From the IMG/VR virus record IMGVR_UViG_3300017765_000004, positions 1-56,542 of that record: DNA of 56,542 nucleotides, one strand, 5' to 3'. Positions 13,301-19,517 of the stretch are shown piece after piece. Position numbers and translations under genes: made by a program. Every line of letters starts with the position of its first letter. Position 1 is the first letter of the stretch. Origin of the DNA: a virus. Under the pieces are notes generated by a model. It saw nothing but the letters and a program-made list of their open reading frames with translations, searched no databases and had not been told where the DNA came from.

Positions 13301-15058
13301 GCAGGTATTGGATACACACCACTTGTTAATGCAGGTCAATTATTTGAGAATGTTTCTTTGACATCACTAACTGGAAGTGGTAGAAATGCAACAGCAGACA
13401 TTACAATTCAAAATGGTGTTGCTGTTGGTGCCACCATTAATAATGGTGGAATTGGATATCAAGTGGGTGATGAATTGACACCTACAACAATTGGTGCAGA
13501 CAATCTTGGAATAGGGTTAAGATTAAGTGTTGTAAATGTGCTTGGTGATAATGAACTAAGAATTACAGACGTACAAGGACAATTTAATACTACAGCAAAT
13601 AATTTCTTATACTTTGATGGTGTTGGTGTTGGTCATACATTACTTAATGGTAATGTCGGTGGAAGTGTTGTTCCTTTATCTCCTATTACGCAAGTGTCTG
13701 ATGGAAATCATATTAAGATTTTCCATAGAAATCATGGGATGCATCAATCAGGAAATGTAACACTTAAGGATATTGGGACAGATATTGATGGATCCAAACT
13801 AGTAGTTGCTTATCCAAATACATCTAGTGGTGGTGATGCTATTTCTGTATCACCTGTAGGTATATTTACTATGTTTGAAAATGTTGATGTAAGTGGTACA
13901 AATCCTGGATACATCAAGATTGGTAATGAAATAATTTCTTATTCAGGCATATCTGGTAGCACCTTAACAAGTATTACAAGAGGTGTAGACAATACCACAG
14001 TTGAATCACATGCTGCTAATGATGCAGTATTCAAGTATGAAATAGGGGGTGTTTCTCTGAGAAGAGTGAATAAAACTCATTCATTATCTGATGCCACAGT
14101 AAGCAATCCAATCACACTTGATTCTTATCATGTAAAAGTTGGTATGAATACTGATGGAACTAATAGGTCAGGATCTGGTACACTTTCTGCCTTAAAATTT
14201 ACTGAGACTAAATCAGTTGGTGGTGTTAATGGAAAAGCATCATACAATATTCCTTTTGAAATTGCTATTCCAAAAGTAAATACAATCACTCCAACTGATA
14301 CTAGTGTTACTGCAAGTATGAGAACTGTGAGTGGAACTAGTATTGATGGTATTGAATCATCATATGTTGATCAAGGATTTGAAGAAATCACACTTAATAG
14401 TAAAAATTATTTTACTTCAACAAGAATAGTTGCTTCAAAAATAAATGAAACAACTTATCTTAGTGGACTTCCTGGATCTAAATCTTTGTCAATGAATATT
14501 AATATGTCCACTGCTAATCCAAAACTGTCTCCAATGATTGATTTGGATCAAGCATCAGTACAATTGATTAGCAACAGAATTAATTCACCTATTGCTAATT
14601 TTGCTACAGATTCTAGAGTGAACAATATTAGTGATGATCCATCAAAATTCATTTACTGCACTAATCTCATATCACTTGAAAATCCATCTACTTCATTGAA
14701 AGTAATTCTTGATGCATATGTTAATCAATTTAATGATATTAGAGTTTTATATGCAGTGAATCAGGACAGACCTCTTAGTGAAACTGTATTCACACCATTC
14801 CCTGGATACAATAATATTGATCCTAACAGAATTGGAGTTATTATCAATCCTGATAATAATGATGGAACACCAGATAAACCATTCACTAAGAAAGATCTAA
14901 TAACACCCAATCCAGGGTCTCAATCATTTAGTGAAATGCAATTTACTATTGACAGATTGTCAACATTTAACAATTTCAGAATTAAGATTATTGGAACAAG
15001 CACAAATCAAGCTTATAGTCCATATATTAAAAATCTGAGAGTATTGGCACTTGCATAA
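7382..15058 (+). CDS. Giant baseplate/tail structural protein with DUF4815-like N-terminus
   Basis: This 2,558-residue protein is the largest in the window. Its first ~90 residues (PYFDDFDP, then YYKVLFKPAYPVQARELN and a following HFFKEGAKVIPG) look like DUF4815, a domain of phage baseplate-associated proteins. Around residues 1728-1900 is a DPLAQTF...FITSIDIFF...VELREVELG segment typical of large virion proteins of T4-like marine phages. It contains at least four GQxSGAxA-type modules (near 7684, 8844, 10018, 12169), two xGxGY motifs (13302, 13446) and one RGxxxTxxxxH module (13972-14011). By position it stands where T4 has genes 9-12. I infer a peripheral baseplate or fibre-attachment role; no enzyme motif was seen. 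The next gene starts inside its stop codon (TAATG), suggesting coupled translation. Confidence 0.72.
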   Translation: MPQETNLNVAPYFDDFDPQSNYYKVLFKPAYPVQARELNNLQSILQDQVENLGNHFFKEGAKVIPGQTNYFSTFHAVQINSSYSGISVSAYLDQLIGKKITGRTSGIQAKVVSYITDTVSELENYTLYVNYITSGSDSDVEQFSDGEILNTDENISFLDTFISSGEGFAQTLSQNATAIGSAFGISQGIYFLRGHFVDVFDELLILDQYSNKPSYRIGFFVKEELISSANDQSLTDNAQGFNNYTAPGADRLKISATLTKKAPDDFNDQNFVQIAEVKNGILRNINKNTNFNNNLKDELARRTFDESGHYYIKEFLTVARESLNNGYGNKGIYSVGQLTDSGNVPSDDLGVYKISPGKAYVRGFEVDRPRTTFLDFVKPRTTKKLTSQGINFGFGPTIAVNRVSGSPNIGFNTDYTISLRDQRVGVGSFVSPGTEIGMARVYDFSLESGSYETNLNINKWDLSLYDVQTYVDVRMNQPHTLTVPTFVEGQSSGATGFIRYPVEVGVAMTVYGVSGDFHIGEKLVFNGIGTDARTSTAVTAHTISDVQSVFGITAVGSTFTADIVPTAARVIGIASITARTGNPLTSTVTSPGLAFAGITTIGDLVSFSVPGQSNKNFARVTQVDTASIGISTVASVAGICSGLLNVDSVSVSDFTILKSNFVDQAPPGNIAGNNSLYSVFQKKNIESVDVSDVTLDIRRSFTLTLNTSGESSTVSTGTDEVFLAFDEERYSLTRSDGGIEPITSKNLVFTSGNQTLRFVGLEGIEDPDALLIATIRKSKIKSKTKVRVPAATVLIDKSSNSSSGSTPTSLNDGLTFGNYPYGTRVQDKIISLNVPDVKWIYGIFEANGTETPTSPNMTVGSLDGPTSKTDDLIIGEEFIGQTSGAQAAYVGKRADNSIDFIYENQTRFFENEIVNFQSSGINAIASDVSNGSKNITSDFNLNGGFTKSHYDYSRIVRRPGASIPTRKIKIYVLKANYNSSDTGDITTVNSYNEFDYTSEISQTAGIRHTDIIDLRPRVNDYSVTEGSRSPFEFLGRSFLNGNHSSADIVADGESILLDYSYYLPRIDRIYLTKDGAFVVKNGTPADIPSPPGELPGALNIANITLPAYLYSAEEAQVKFIGHKRYQMNDIGRIEKRLSNVEYFTSLSRLETSVQSQFVPDANGLDRFKNGFFTDNFSDRTGQDSGTGVKNSIDRANNILRPAHHCTSINLQLGTDAIAGIGTTSFANDPRYANILGNNIARNIKNDGDVSNVISLNYSEVEWFDQPYATRTESVTPFLVRFYQGTISLDPTADVWVDTNQLEVNDITMMGSLDGVASALQVELRDNADGTRSGVSPIIWGSWETTGVDVDFDLDVSNDTETAANSLREATASEFESLFEGGAQNGRDALARRGGVVPSNFAVEVTGETTLTTTVSGSVGVDLQQRRRGTRNSVSEVFPRPTSSFGNRVVRREIIHKMRSRNIEFNSKGMKSFTRVYPFFDNISVSRFCTPKLVEIEMVSGTFQVGEEVFGTVGITTANSDTTTNARIRCVVCQSNHRYGDRTNPSDTFTQNPYDRNNTVPTTYSESSTILNIDTKDLSDESSDLTGGYVVTGMNLVGQTSGAQARVSDVRLITDQIGVIIGSYRVPDTSADSALPMFDTGRNTFRLTSSSTNSKVEGLFNTAAEEIFYSQGDLDQTQEVTLALRNATASIDNNADQQTRSLDDTASATATSEAVTVDSGGDLTGNFRDPLAQTFDIDDKEGVFITSIDIFFQSIDFDGPMEVELREVELGLPVTKRIAGSLVQLDPGTSQNPKIQVSNDGTVATNVKFDYPVYLSGEREYAVVLLANVTDYRVWISRLGEIDITTVNNNESAQTLVSTQPLLGSLFKSQSGSTWTPSQYEDLKFKLYRADFVSNGNVQFFNQNLPQKEEAISQNSIEIIRNEVRVGLGTTLAGNIGLEPGVTIKQKNTLGTVLGSGKLISLGSSITSDLAITNAGIGYTPLVNAGQLFENVSLTSLTGSGRNATADITIQNGVAVGATINNGGIGYQVGDELTPTTIGADNLGIGLRLSVVNVLGDNELRITDVQGQFNTTANNFLYFDGVGVGHTLLNGNVGGSVVPLSPITQVSDGNHIKIFHRNHGMHQSGNVTLKDIGTDIDGSKLVVAYPNTSSGGDAISVSPVGIFTMFENVDVSGTNPGYIKIGNEIISYSGISGSTLTSITRGVDNTTVESHAANDAVFKYEIGGVSLRRVNKTHSLSDATVSNPITLDSYHVKVGMNTDGTNRSGSGTLSALKFTETKSVGGVNGKASYNIPFEIAIPKVNTITPTDTSVTASMRTVSGTSIDGIESSYVDQGFEEITLNSKNYFTSTRIVASKINETTYLSGLPGSKSLSMNINMSTANPKLSPMIDLDQASVQLISNRINSPIANFATDSRVNNISDDPSKFIYCTNLISLENPSTSLKVILDAYVNQFNDIRVLYAVNQDRPLSETVFTPFPGYNNIDPNRIGVIINPDNNDGTPDKPFTKKDLITPNPGSQSFSEMQFTIDRLSTFNNFRIKIIGTSTNQAYSPYIKNLRVLALA

Positions 15059-15285
15059 TGTCACAAATACCAGTAAAAGATCACAGCGGTTTGTTCAGAG
15101 ATAGCAATACAGGAGCTATCATCAATAATAATAAAAATGATTTTCAAAAATATATTGAAAATAAAAATAGAATGCTTAATCAATCAGAAAAGGTTGAAAA
15201 CCTTGAAAAAAATCTTGATGAATTAAAAGATGATATAAATGATATAAAATCACTTCTCACTAAATTTTTAGAATCAAATGGCTAA
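15058..15285 (+). CDS. Small coiled-coil protein, function unknown
   Basis: A 75-residue protein whose ATG shares one base with the TAA of the preceding giant gene. The N-terminus (HSGLFRDSNTGAIINNN) is followed by a charged heptad-like region from about residue 30 to the end (EKVENLEKNLDELKDDINDI), which predicts a coiled coil. Its last bases overlap the next gene by 8. Placement between baseplate and neck genes suggests a minor virion or assembly protein, but I do not recognise the family. Confidence 0.7.
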   Translation: MSQIPVKDHSGLFRDSNTGAIINNNKNDFQKYIENKNRMLNQSEKVENLEKNLDELKDDINDIKSLLTKFLESNG

Positions 15286-15664
15286 TAACACAATTACTTT
15301 TGATCCAAATGCAGGAGTGGCATATGGTGTCAATCTTACTATCAACACTGGTGCTGATTTCAATTCAACATTTAAAATCCTTGAAGTTGATAGAAGTGAT
15401 TTTGATTTAACAGGATATAGTGGATCATCACAGATGAGAAAAAGTGCAGCAGTGGGATCCACCACAATTGCTGCTGCAACATTTACTGTTGGATTTACAA
15501 GCACATCAGAAGGTGAATTCAAAATATCACTTGGATCTACTGAAACAAGATTGCTGAAAAATGGAAGATATGTTTATGATATATTGGTTGGTTCTGCATC
15601 AACTGTTTATAGAATTGTAGAGGGAAATATACTTGTTCAGACAGGAGTATCATCTGCTCCATAA
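15278..15664 (+). CDS. Small virion structural protein, function unknown
   Basis: A 128-residue protein starting 8 bases before the stop of the coiled-coil gene. It is beta-rich with alternating polar and hydrophobic residues (YGVNLTINTGADFNSTFKI; then a GRYVYDILVG strand near residue 96). The organisation resembles short beta-sandwich domains seen at the N-terminus of phage baseplate upper or fibre proteins, but I cannot name a family. It lies just before gp13 with a late promoter octamer overlapping its stop codon. I infer a structural role from the neighbourhood. Confidence 0.68.
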   Translation: MANNTITFDPNAGVAYGVNLTINTGADFNSTFKILEVDRSDFDLTGYSGSSQMRKSAAVGSTTIAAATFTVGFTSTSEGEFKISLGSTETRLLKNGRYVYDILVGSASTVYRIVEGNILVQTGVSSAP

Positions 15665-15667
15665 ATA
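15660..15667 (+). promoter_or_regulatory. Candidate late promoter before gp13
   Basis: CATAAATA, 7 of 8 matches to the T4 late octamer, overlapping the stop codon of the upstream gene and 21 bases before the gp13 ATG. Confidence 0.55.
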
Positions 15668-15687
15668 GTATTAAATTGTAGCGTATA

Positions 15688-16536
15688 ATGGCGCAACCAG
15701 CATCTCGACAAGGACTGATTGATTATACCCTAAGACAACTGGGCGCTCCTATGTTGGAAATCAATGTTGCTGAGGAACAATTAGAGGATCTACTAGATGA
15801 TGCTCTCCAGTTCTTCCATGAGAGACATTTTGATGGAGTATCACAAGTATTTTTAAAGTATCAAATTACATCACAGGACATTAGTAGAGGTAAGGCAAAA
15901 CCTCCTAGTGTCACTAGTGGTCAGAGCGTAGGTATAACTTCAACTACTGTTACTGAAAATGGCACAGACTATATTTTTTATGAGAACAGCAATTATATAC
16001 CACTTCCTCCATCAATCATAGGTATTAATAAGATATTTCAATATGATGATGCTCATTCAATGAGTATGAGTAATATGTTTAGTTTCAAGTATCAATTATT
16101 CTTGAATGAAATAGGATACTTTGGAAGTTTTGAATTACTGCAATTTGCCATGTCAATGACATATCTTGAGACAATGAACTTCTTGCTGAACACTCACAAG
16201 GCAATTAGATTTAATCAAAGACAAGATAGATTATATATTGATGTTGATTTTGGAAATATTAATGAGGGTGATTTTATAATCATAGATTGTTGGAAGACAG
16301 TTGATGGTAATGATTATGCTGGTGTTTGGAATGATTCATTCTTGAAGAGATACTTCACAGCACTAGTCAAAAGACAGTGGGGACAAAATCTTATCAAGTT
16401 TCAGGGTGTCAAATTACCAGGTGGAATTGAATTTAATGGTAGACAATTATTTGATGATGGGCAAAGAGAAATTGATGAAATAAGAACTCAAATGCTCAGC
16501 ACTTATGAGATACCACCTTTGGATTTAATAGGGTAA
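15688..16536 (+). CDS. 13: gp13 neck protein
   Basis: At 282 residues it is close to T4 gp13 (309). The N-terminus (RQGLIDYTLRQLGAPMLEIN, then EEQLEDLLDDALQFFHERHFDG) is the characteristic start of T4-like gp13, with a helical acidic segment at residues 25-45. A second conserved stretch is near residues 215-250 (WNDSFLKRYFTALVKRQWG). In T4, gp13 and gp14 form the neck that closes the filled head and lets the tail attach. It is followed by gp14 after 6 bases, the universal T4-like pair. The start is the first ATG after the late octamer; no strong Shine-Dalgarno sequence. Confidence 0.92.
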   Translation: MAQPASRQGLIDYTLRQLGAPMLEINVAEEQLEDLLDDALQFFHERHFDGVSQVFLKYQITSQDISRGKAKPPSVTSGQSVGITSTTVTENGTDYIFYENSNYIPLPPSIIGINKIFQYDDAHSMSMSNMFSFKYQLFLNEIGYFGSFELLQFAMSMTYLETMNFLLNTHKAIRFNQRQDRLYIDVDFGNINEGDFIIIDCWKTVDGNDYAGVWNDSFLKRYFTALVKRQWGQNLIKFQGVKLPGGIEFNGRQLFDDGQREIDEIRTQMLSTYEIPPLDLIG

Positions 16537-16542
16537 GATCTT

Positions 16543-18009
16543 ATGCTTAATCCATTTTCCCTTAATGGGTCAGTAGGAGAACAAAATCTTATACAGAGTC
16601 TGGTCAATGAGCAGCTCAGGATGTATGGAGTTGAAGTCTATTACATCCCCAGAAAGTACATTACTAAGAATACTGTTATAAGAGAAGTTATTGAATCTAA
16701 GTTCAATGATGCTTATCCAATTGAGGCATATATTGATAATTTTGAGGGATATGGTGGACAGGGCACTGTGCTGTCTAAGTTTGGGATACAAGAGCAAGAC
16801 GATCTAACTCTGATTATTTCAAAAGAGAGATATGAGACATATATCTCACCTTTGATGAAAAATCTTGTAAATGTTGAATTATCATCAAGACCAAAAGAAG
16901 GAGATCTAATATTCTTCCCTCTTGGAGATAGATTATTTGAGATCAAATATGTTGAGCATGAGCAACCATTCTATCAACTCAAGAAAAATTATGTTTATGA
17001 GTTGAGATGTGAACTCTACAGATATGAGGATGAGGTCCTTGATACTGGTATTGATGATATAGATGATGAGATTGCGCAACTTGGATACATTCAGACACTT
17101 TCTCTGATAGGTCCTGGTGCTGCTACAACAGCAACTGGTACAGTTACATTATCAGATACAGGTGCTCTTAGCATAAAATTGTCAGATGCTGGTGCTAATT
17201 ATGATACACTACCAACAATTGGCATTTCATCATCACCTGATGGAGGAACATCTGCTGTTGGAATAGCATCCTTCTTGACAGGATTTACTGGTGGTATAGA
17301 TGGCAGGATTGCTTCTGTATTACTTACTAACACTGGTGCTGGATATACAGTGCCTCCATCAATTACATTTGATAGTACAACAGGTGTAGGTGCTGCTGCT
17401 TCTGTAAGTTTGATCAGTAATGCAGTATCTAATGTTGTTGTTACTAATGCTGGATTTGGATATACTGGAAATGTTGGTGTTGCATTCACCTTCCCACAAT
17501 CACTTATTGATAGCATTGTTGATATGTCTAATAATGCACTTACCATGGATTCAACATCAACATCATATGACTCTGGTAGTCCATTTGGAGTTGGATTTGA
17601 AGATGCTAGAGGTATTGCTTATGTTAACACTGCTGGTATTGTTACCTTTGTTGCTTTAACACCAGGACAAGGATATCTGAATGCACCTGATGTACTATTT
17701 GAGACACCACCTGGTATCACTGCTACTGGCACATTCAAGTTTAATGAAATTATAGTTGGTGCTGCTAGCTCTGCAACAGCAAGAGTTAAAGAATGGGATG
17801 CATCAACTAATAAACTTGAAATTTCTATTATTGATGGTGAATTTGGTCCAGGTGAACAAATTATTGGTCAAGAATCTGGAGCAACATATACAATATTTAA
17901 TTCTGTGTCAGATGACCTTGTTGATCCTTTGGCTGACAATGATACCTTTGAATCAACTGCAGATTCAATCATAGATTTCAGTGAAACCAATCCATTTGGA
18001 ATGCCCTGA
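16543..18009 (+). CDS. 14: gp14 neck protein with C-terminal repeat extension
   Basis: Residues 1-180 look like T4 gp14 (256 residues): MLNPFSLNG, then EVYYIPRKYITKNTVIREV and later YVYELRCELYRYEDE. The protein is 488 residues because a long C-terminal extension has been added. The extension is made of xGxGY repeats (near bases 17335, 17450, 17663) and ends with a GQESGATYTI module (17868) of the kind in the DUF4815-type protein. The core joins gp13 in the head-closing neck; I infer that the extension lies outside the neck, possibly where whiskers sit in T4, since no fibritin gene was seen. It lies between gp13 and gp15. Confidence 0.9.
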   Translation: MLNPFSLNGSVGEQNLIQSLVNEQLRMYGVEVYYIPRKYITKNTVIREVIESKFNDAYPIEAYIDNFEGYGGQGTVLSKFGIQEQDDLTLIISKERYETYISPLMKNLVNVELSSRPKEGDLIFFPLGDRLFEIKYVEHEQPFYQLKKNYVYELRCELYRYEDEVLDTGIDDIDDEIAQLGYIQTLSLIGPGAATTATGTVTLSDTGALSIKLSDAGANYDTLPTIGISSSPDGGTSAVGIASFLTGFTGGIDGRIASVLLTNTGAGYTVPPSITFDSTTGVGAAASVSLISNAVSNVVVTNAGFGYTGNVGVAFTFPQSLIDSIVDMSNNALTMDSTSTSYDSGSPFGVGFEDARGIAYVNTAGIVTFVALTPGQGYLNAPDVLFETPPGITATGTFKFNEIIVGAASSATARVKEWDASTNKLEISIIDGEFGPGEQIIGQESGATYTIFNSVSDDLVDPLADNDTFESTADSIIDFSETNPFGMP

Positions 18010-18018
18010 TACAATTTT

Positions 18019-18026
18019 GTTAAATA
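18019..18026 (+). promoter_or_regulatory. Weak candidate late promoter before gp15
   Basis: GTTAAATA, 6 of 8 matches to the late octamer, in the 44-base gap between gp14 and gp15. An AAGGCG Shine-Dalgarno-like sequence stands just before the gp15 ATG. Confidence 0.35.
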
Positions 18027-18053
18027 GTAGTATTACCCCACCATGATAAGGCG

Positions 18054-19055
18054 ATGTTTGAGTATTTTTATAACGAGGTTTTTAGATCTGTTATCATAGG
18101 GTTTGGTTCTCTTTTTAACGGAATAGAAATCAAGCATAAAGATTCTTCAGATGACAGTGTTAGCATTGTCAAGGTTCCCCTCGCCTATGGACCTACTCAG
18201 AAATTTCTGGCAAGATTAGAACAGCAACCTGATCTCAATAAACCTGTTCAAATGACACTACCTAGAATCTCATTTGAATTTATTGGTGTTCAGTATGATG
18301 CTTCAAGAAAAACAACTCAAACACAACAATTTTTTGTTGAAGATCCAGCATCTGGTTCTAAAATAAAAAAGGGATACTTACCTGTCCCATATAATATGTC
18401 AATTGAATTGAGCATTATGTCAAAGTTGAATGATGATGCTCTACAGATACTTGAACAAATTATACCATTTTTTCAACCTGTTTATCACTTACCAATTAAT
18501 TTTCTTGGTAATTTAAAAGAGAAAAAAGATGTGGCAGTTCAACTTGATAGTATTAGTATGGAGGATGATTATGAGGGTAATTATGATACAAGAAGAGCAC
18601 TTGTCTATACACTAAGATTTACTGCCAAGACTTATGTCTTTGGTCCTATTCCTGATGTTACTGATCAAGTTATCAGAAGAGTTCAGGTTGGTTACATTGC
18701 TGGAGAGAGTTCCAGATCATATGATAGAGATCTTACATATAAAGTTGTTCCTAGAGCTACAAAAGATTATGATCAATCCCAAATTTCACAACTCAGCGAG
18801 GATATAGATCTTACAGAGACAATTGTTACTGTAAGTGATGGATCTAAATTTACTGTCAATACTCACATTGATATTGATAATGAGAATATGAAGGTCACAA
18901 AGATCAGTGGTAATGATATCACTGTTAAGAGAGGTCAGGATAACACCAAGGCAGCAGAACATGTTTTGGGTGCTCCAATATTCAGTATCACTGCTGCTGA
19001 TGCAGAATTGATTGAAGTTGGTGATGACTTTGGTTTTGATGGTAATGTAATCTGA
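18054..19055 (+). CDS. 15: gp15 tail completion / sheath terminator
   Basis: The start MFEYFYNEVFRS parallels MFGYFYNSSFRR of T4 gp15, and later blocks agree: PRISFEFIG, PVPYNMSIELSIMSKLNDDA, QILEQIIPFFQP, and RRALVYTLRFTAKTYVFGPI. T4 gp15 forms the hexameric ring that caps the tail and binds the neck. At 333 residues it is about 60 longer than T4 gp15 (272); the extra C-terminal part (from about residue 245) contains an RGxxxTxxxxH module (bases 18924-18962) also present in the gp7-like and DUF4815-type proteins. Its stop overlaps the first candidate ATG of gp16. Confidence 0.92.
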   Translation: MFEYFYNEVFRSVIIGFGSLFNGIEIKHKDSSDDSVSIVKVPLAYGPTQKFLARLEQQPDLNKPVQMTLPRISFEFIGVQYDASRKTTQTQQFFVEDPASGSKIKKGYLPVPYNMSIELSIMSKLNDDALQILEQIIPFFQPVYHLPINFLGNLKEKKDVAVQLDSISMEDDYEGNYDTRRALVYTLRFTAKTYVFGPIPDVTDQVIRRVQVGYIAGESSRSYDRDLTYKVVPRATKDYDQSQISQLSEDIDLTETIVTVSDGSKFTVNTHIDIDNENMKVTKISGNDITVKRGQDNTKAAEHVLGAPIFSITAADAELIEVGDDFGFDGNVI

Positions 19056-19066
19056 TGGAGGATAAT

Positions 19067-19441
19067 ATGATTGATGTGACCCCAACTGACAAAAAGATTG
19101 AAAAGAGAAGATCTCAATCTGAAGATATTAAAAAAGATTATGAATACACTCGAGGAAATTTATACTCAATAATTGAGAAAGGTCAGGAAGCTATCAATGG
19201 CATACTTGAACTTGCTCAGGAAAGTGAAATGCCTAGAGCATATGAGGTTGCTGGTCAATTAATTAAAAATGTTTCTGATGCCACTGACAAATTGATGACT
19301 CTTCAACAGAAACTTAAGGAGGTTAATGCTGAAGAGACAAAAGGTCCAACAAATGTCACTAATAATGCCCTATTTGTGGGTTCAACTGCTGAACTTCAGA
19401 AGTTGTTAAAGAAAAACTCAACTGAAGACTCAAATAAATAA
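19067..19441 (+). CDS. 16: gp16 terminase small subunit
   Basis: The T4 gp16 pattern is clear: DYEYTRGNLY, then a helical core with SEMPRAYEVAGQL, TLQQKLKEVN and the C-terminal NALFVGSTAELQKLL, matching NATVFMGSPTELMDEI of T4. The family recognises and regulates packaging with gp17. I chose the ATG at 19067 because GGAGG lies at 19057-19061, five bases upstream; an in-frame ATG at 19055, overlapping the gp15 stop, would add four residues but has its Shine-Dalgarno sequence inside the codon. That gives 124 residues, shorter than T4 (164). Unusually for T4-like phages the large subunit is 13 kb away. Confidence 0.88.
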   Translation: MIDVTPTDKKIEKRRSQSEDIKKDYEYTRGNLYSIIEKGQEAINGILELAQESEMPRAYEVAGQLIKNVSDATDKLMTLQQKLKEVNAEETKGPTNVTNNALFVGSTAELQKLLKKNSTEDSNK

Positions 19442-19492
19442 AGATAAATGAAATGGAGATGTTAAGTATCAAAATAAGCACTTTTATGGTCC

Positions 19493-19504
19493 AATAAATA
19501 AATA
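19493..19504 (+). promoter_or_regulatory. Tandem late promoter octamers before fibre gene
   Basis: Two overlapping AATAAATA copies (19493-19500 and 19497-19504), each 7 of 8 matches to the late octamer, in the 76-base gap after gp16. The ATG of the fibre gene lies 14 bases downstream without a clear Shine-Dalgarno sequence. Confidence 0.5.
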
Positions 19505-19517
19505 AAACCCACTTAAA

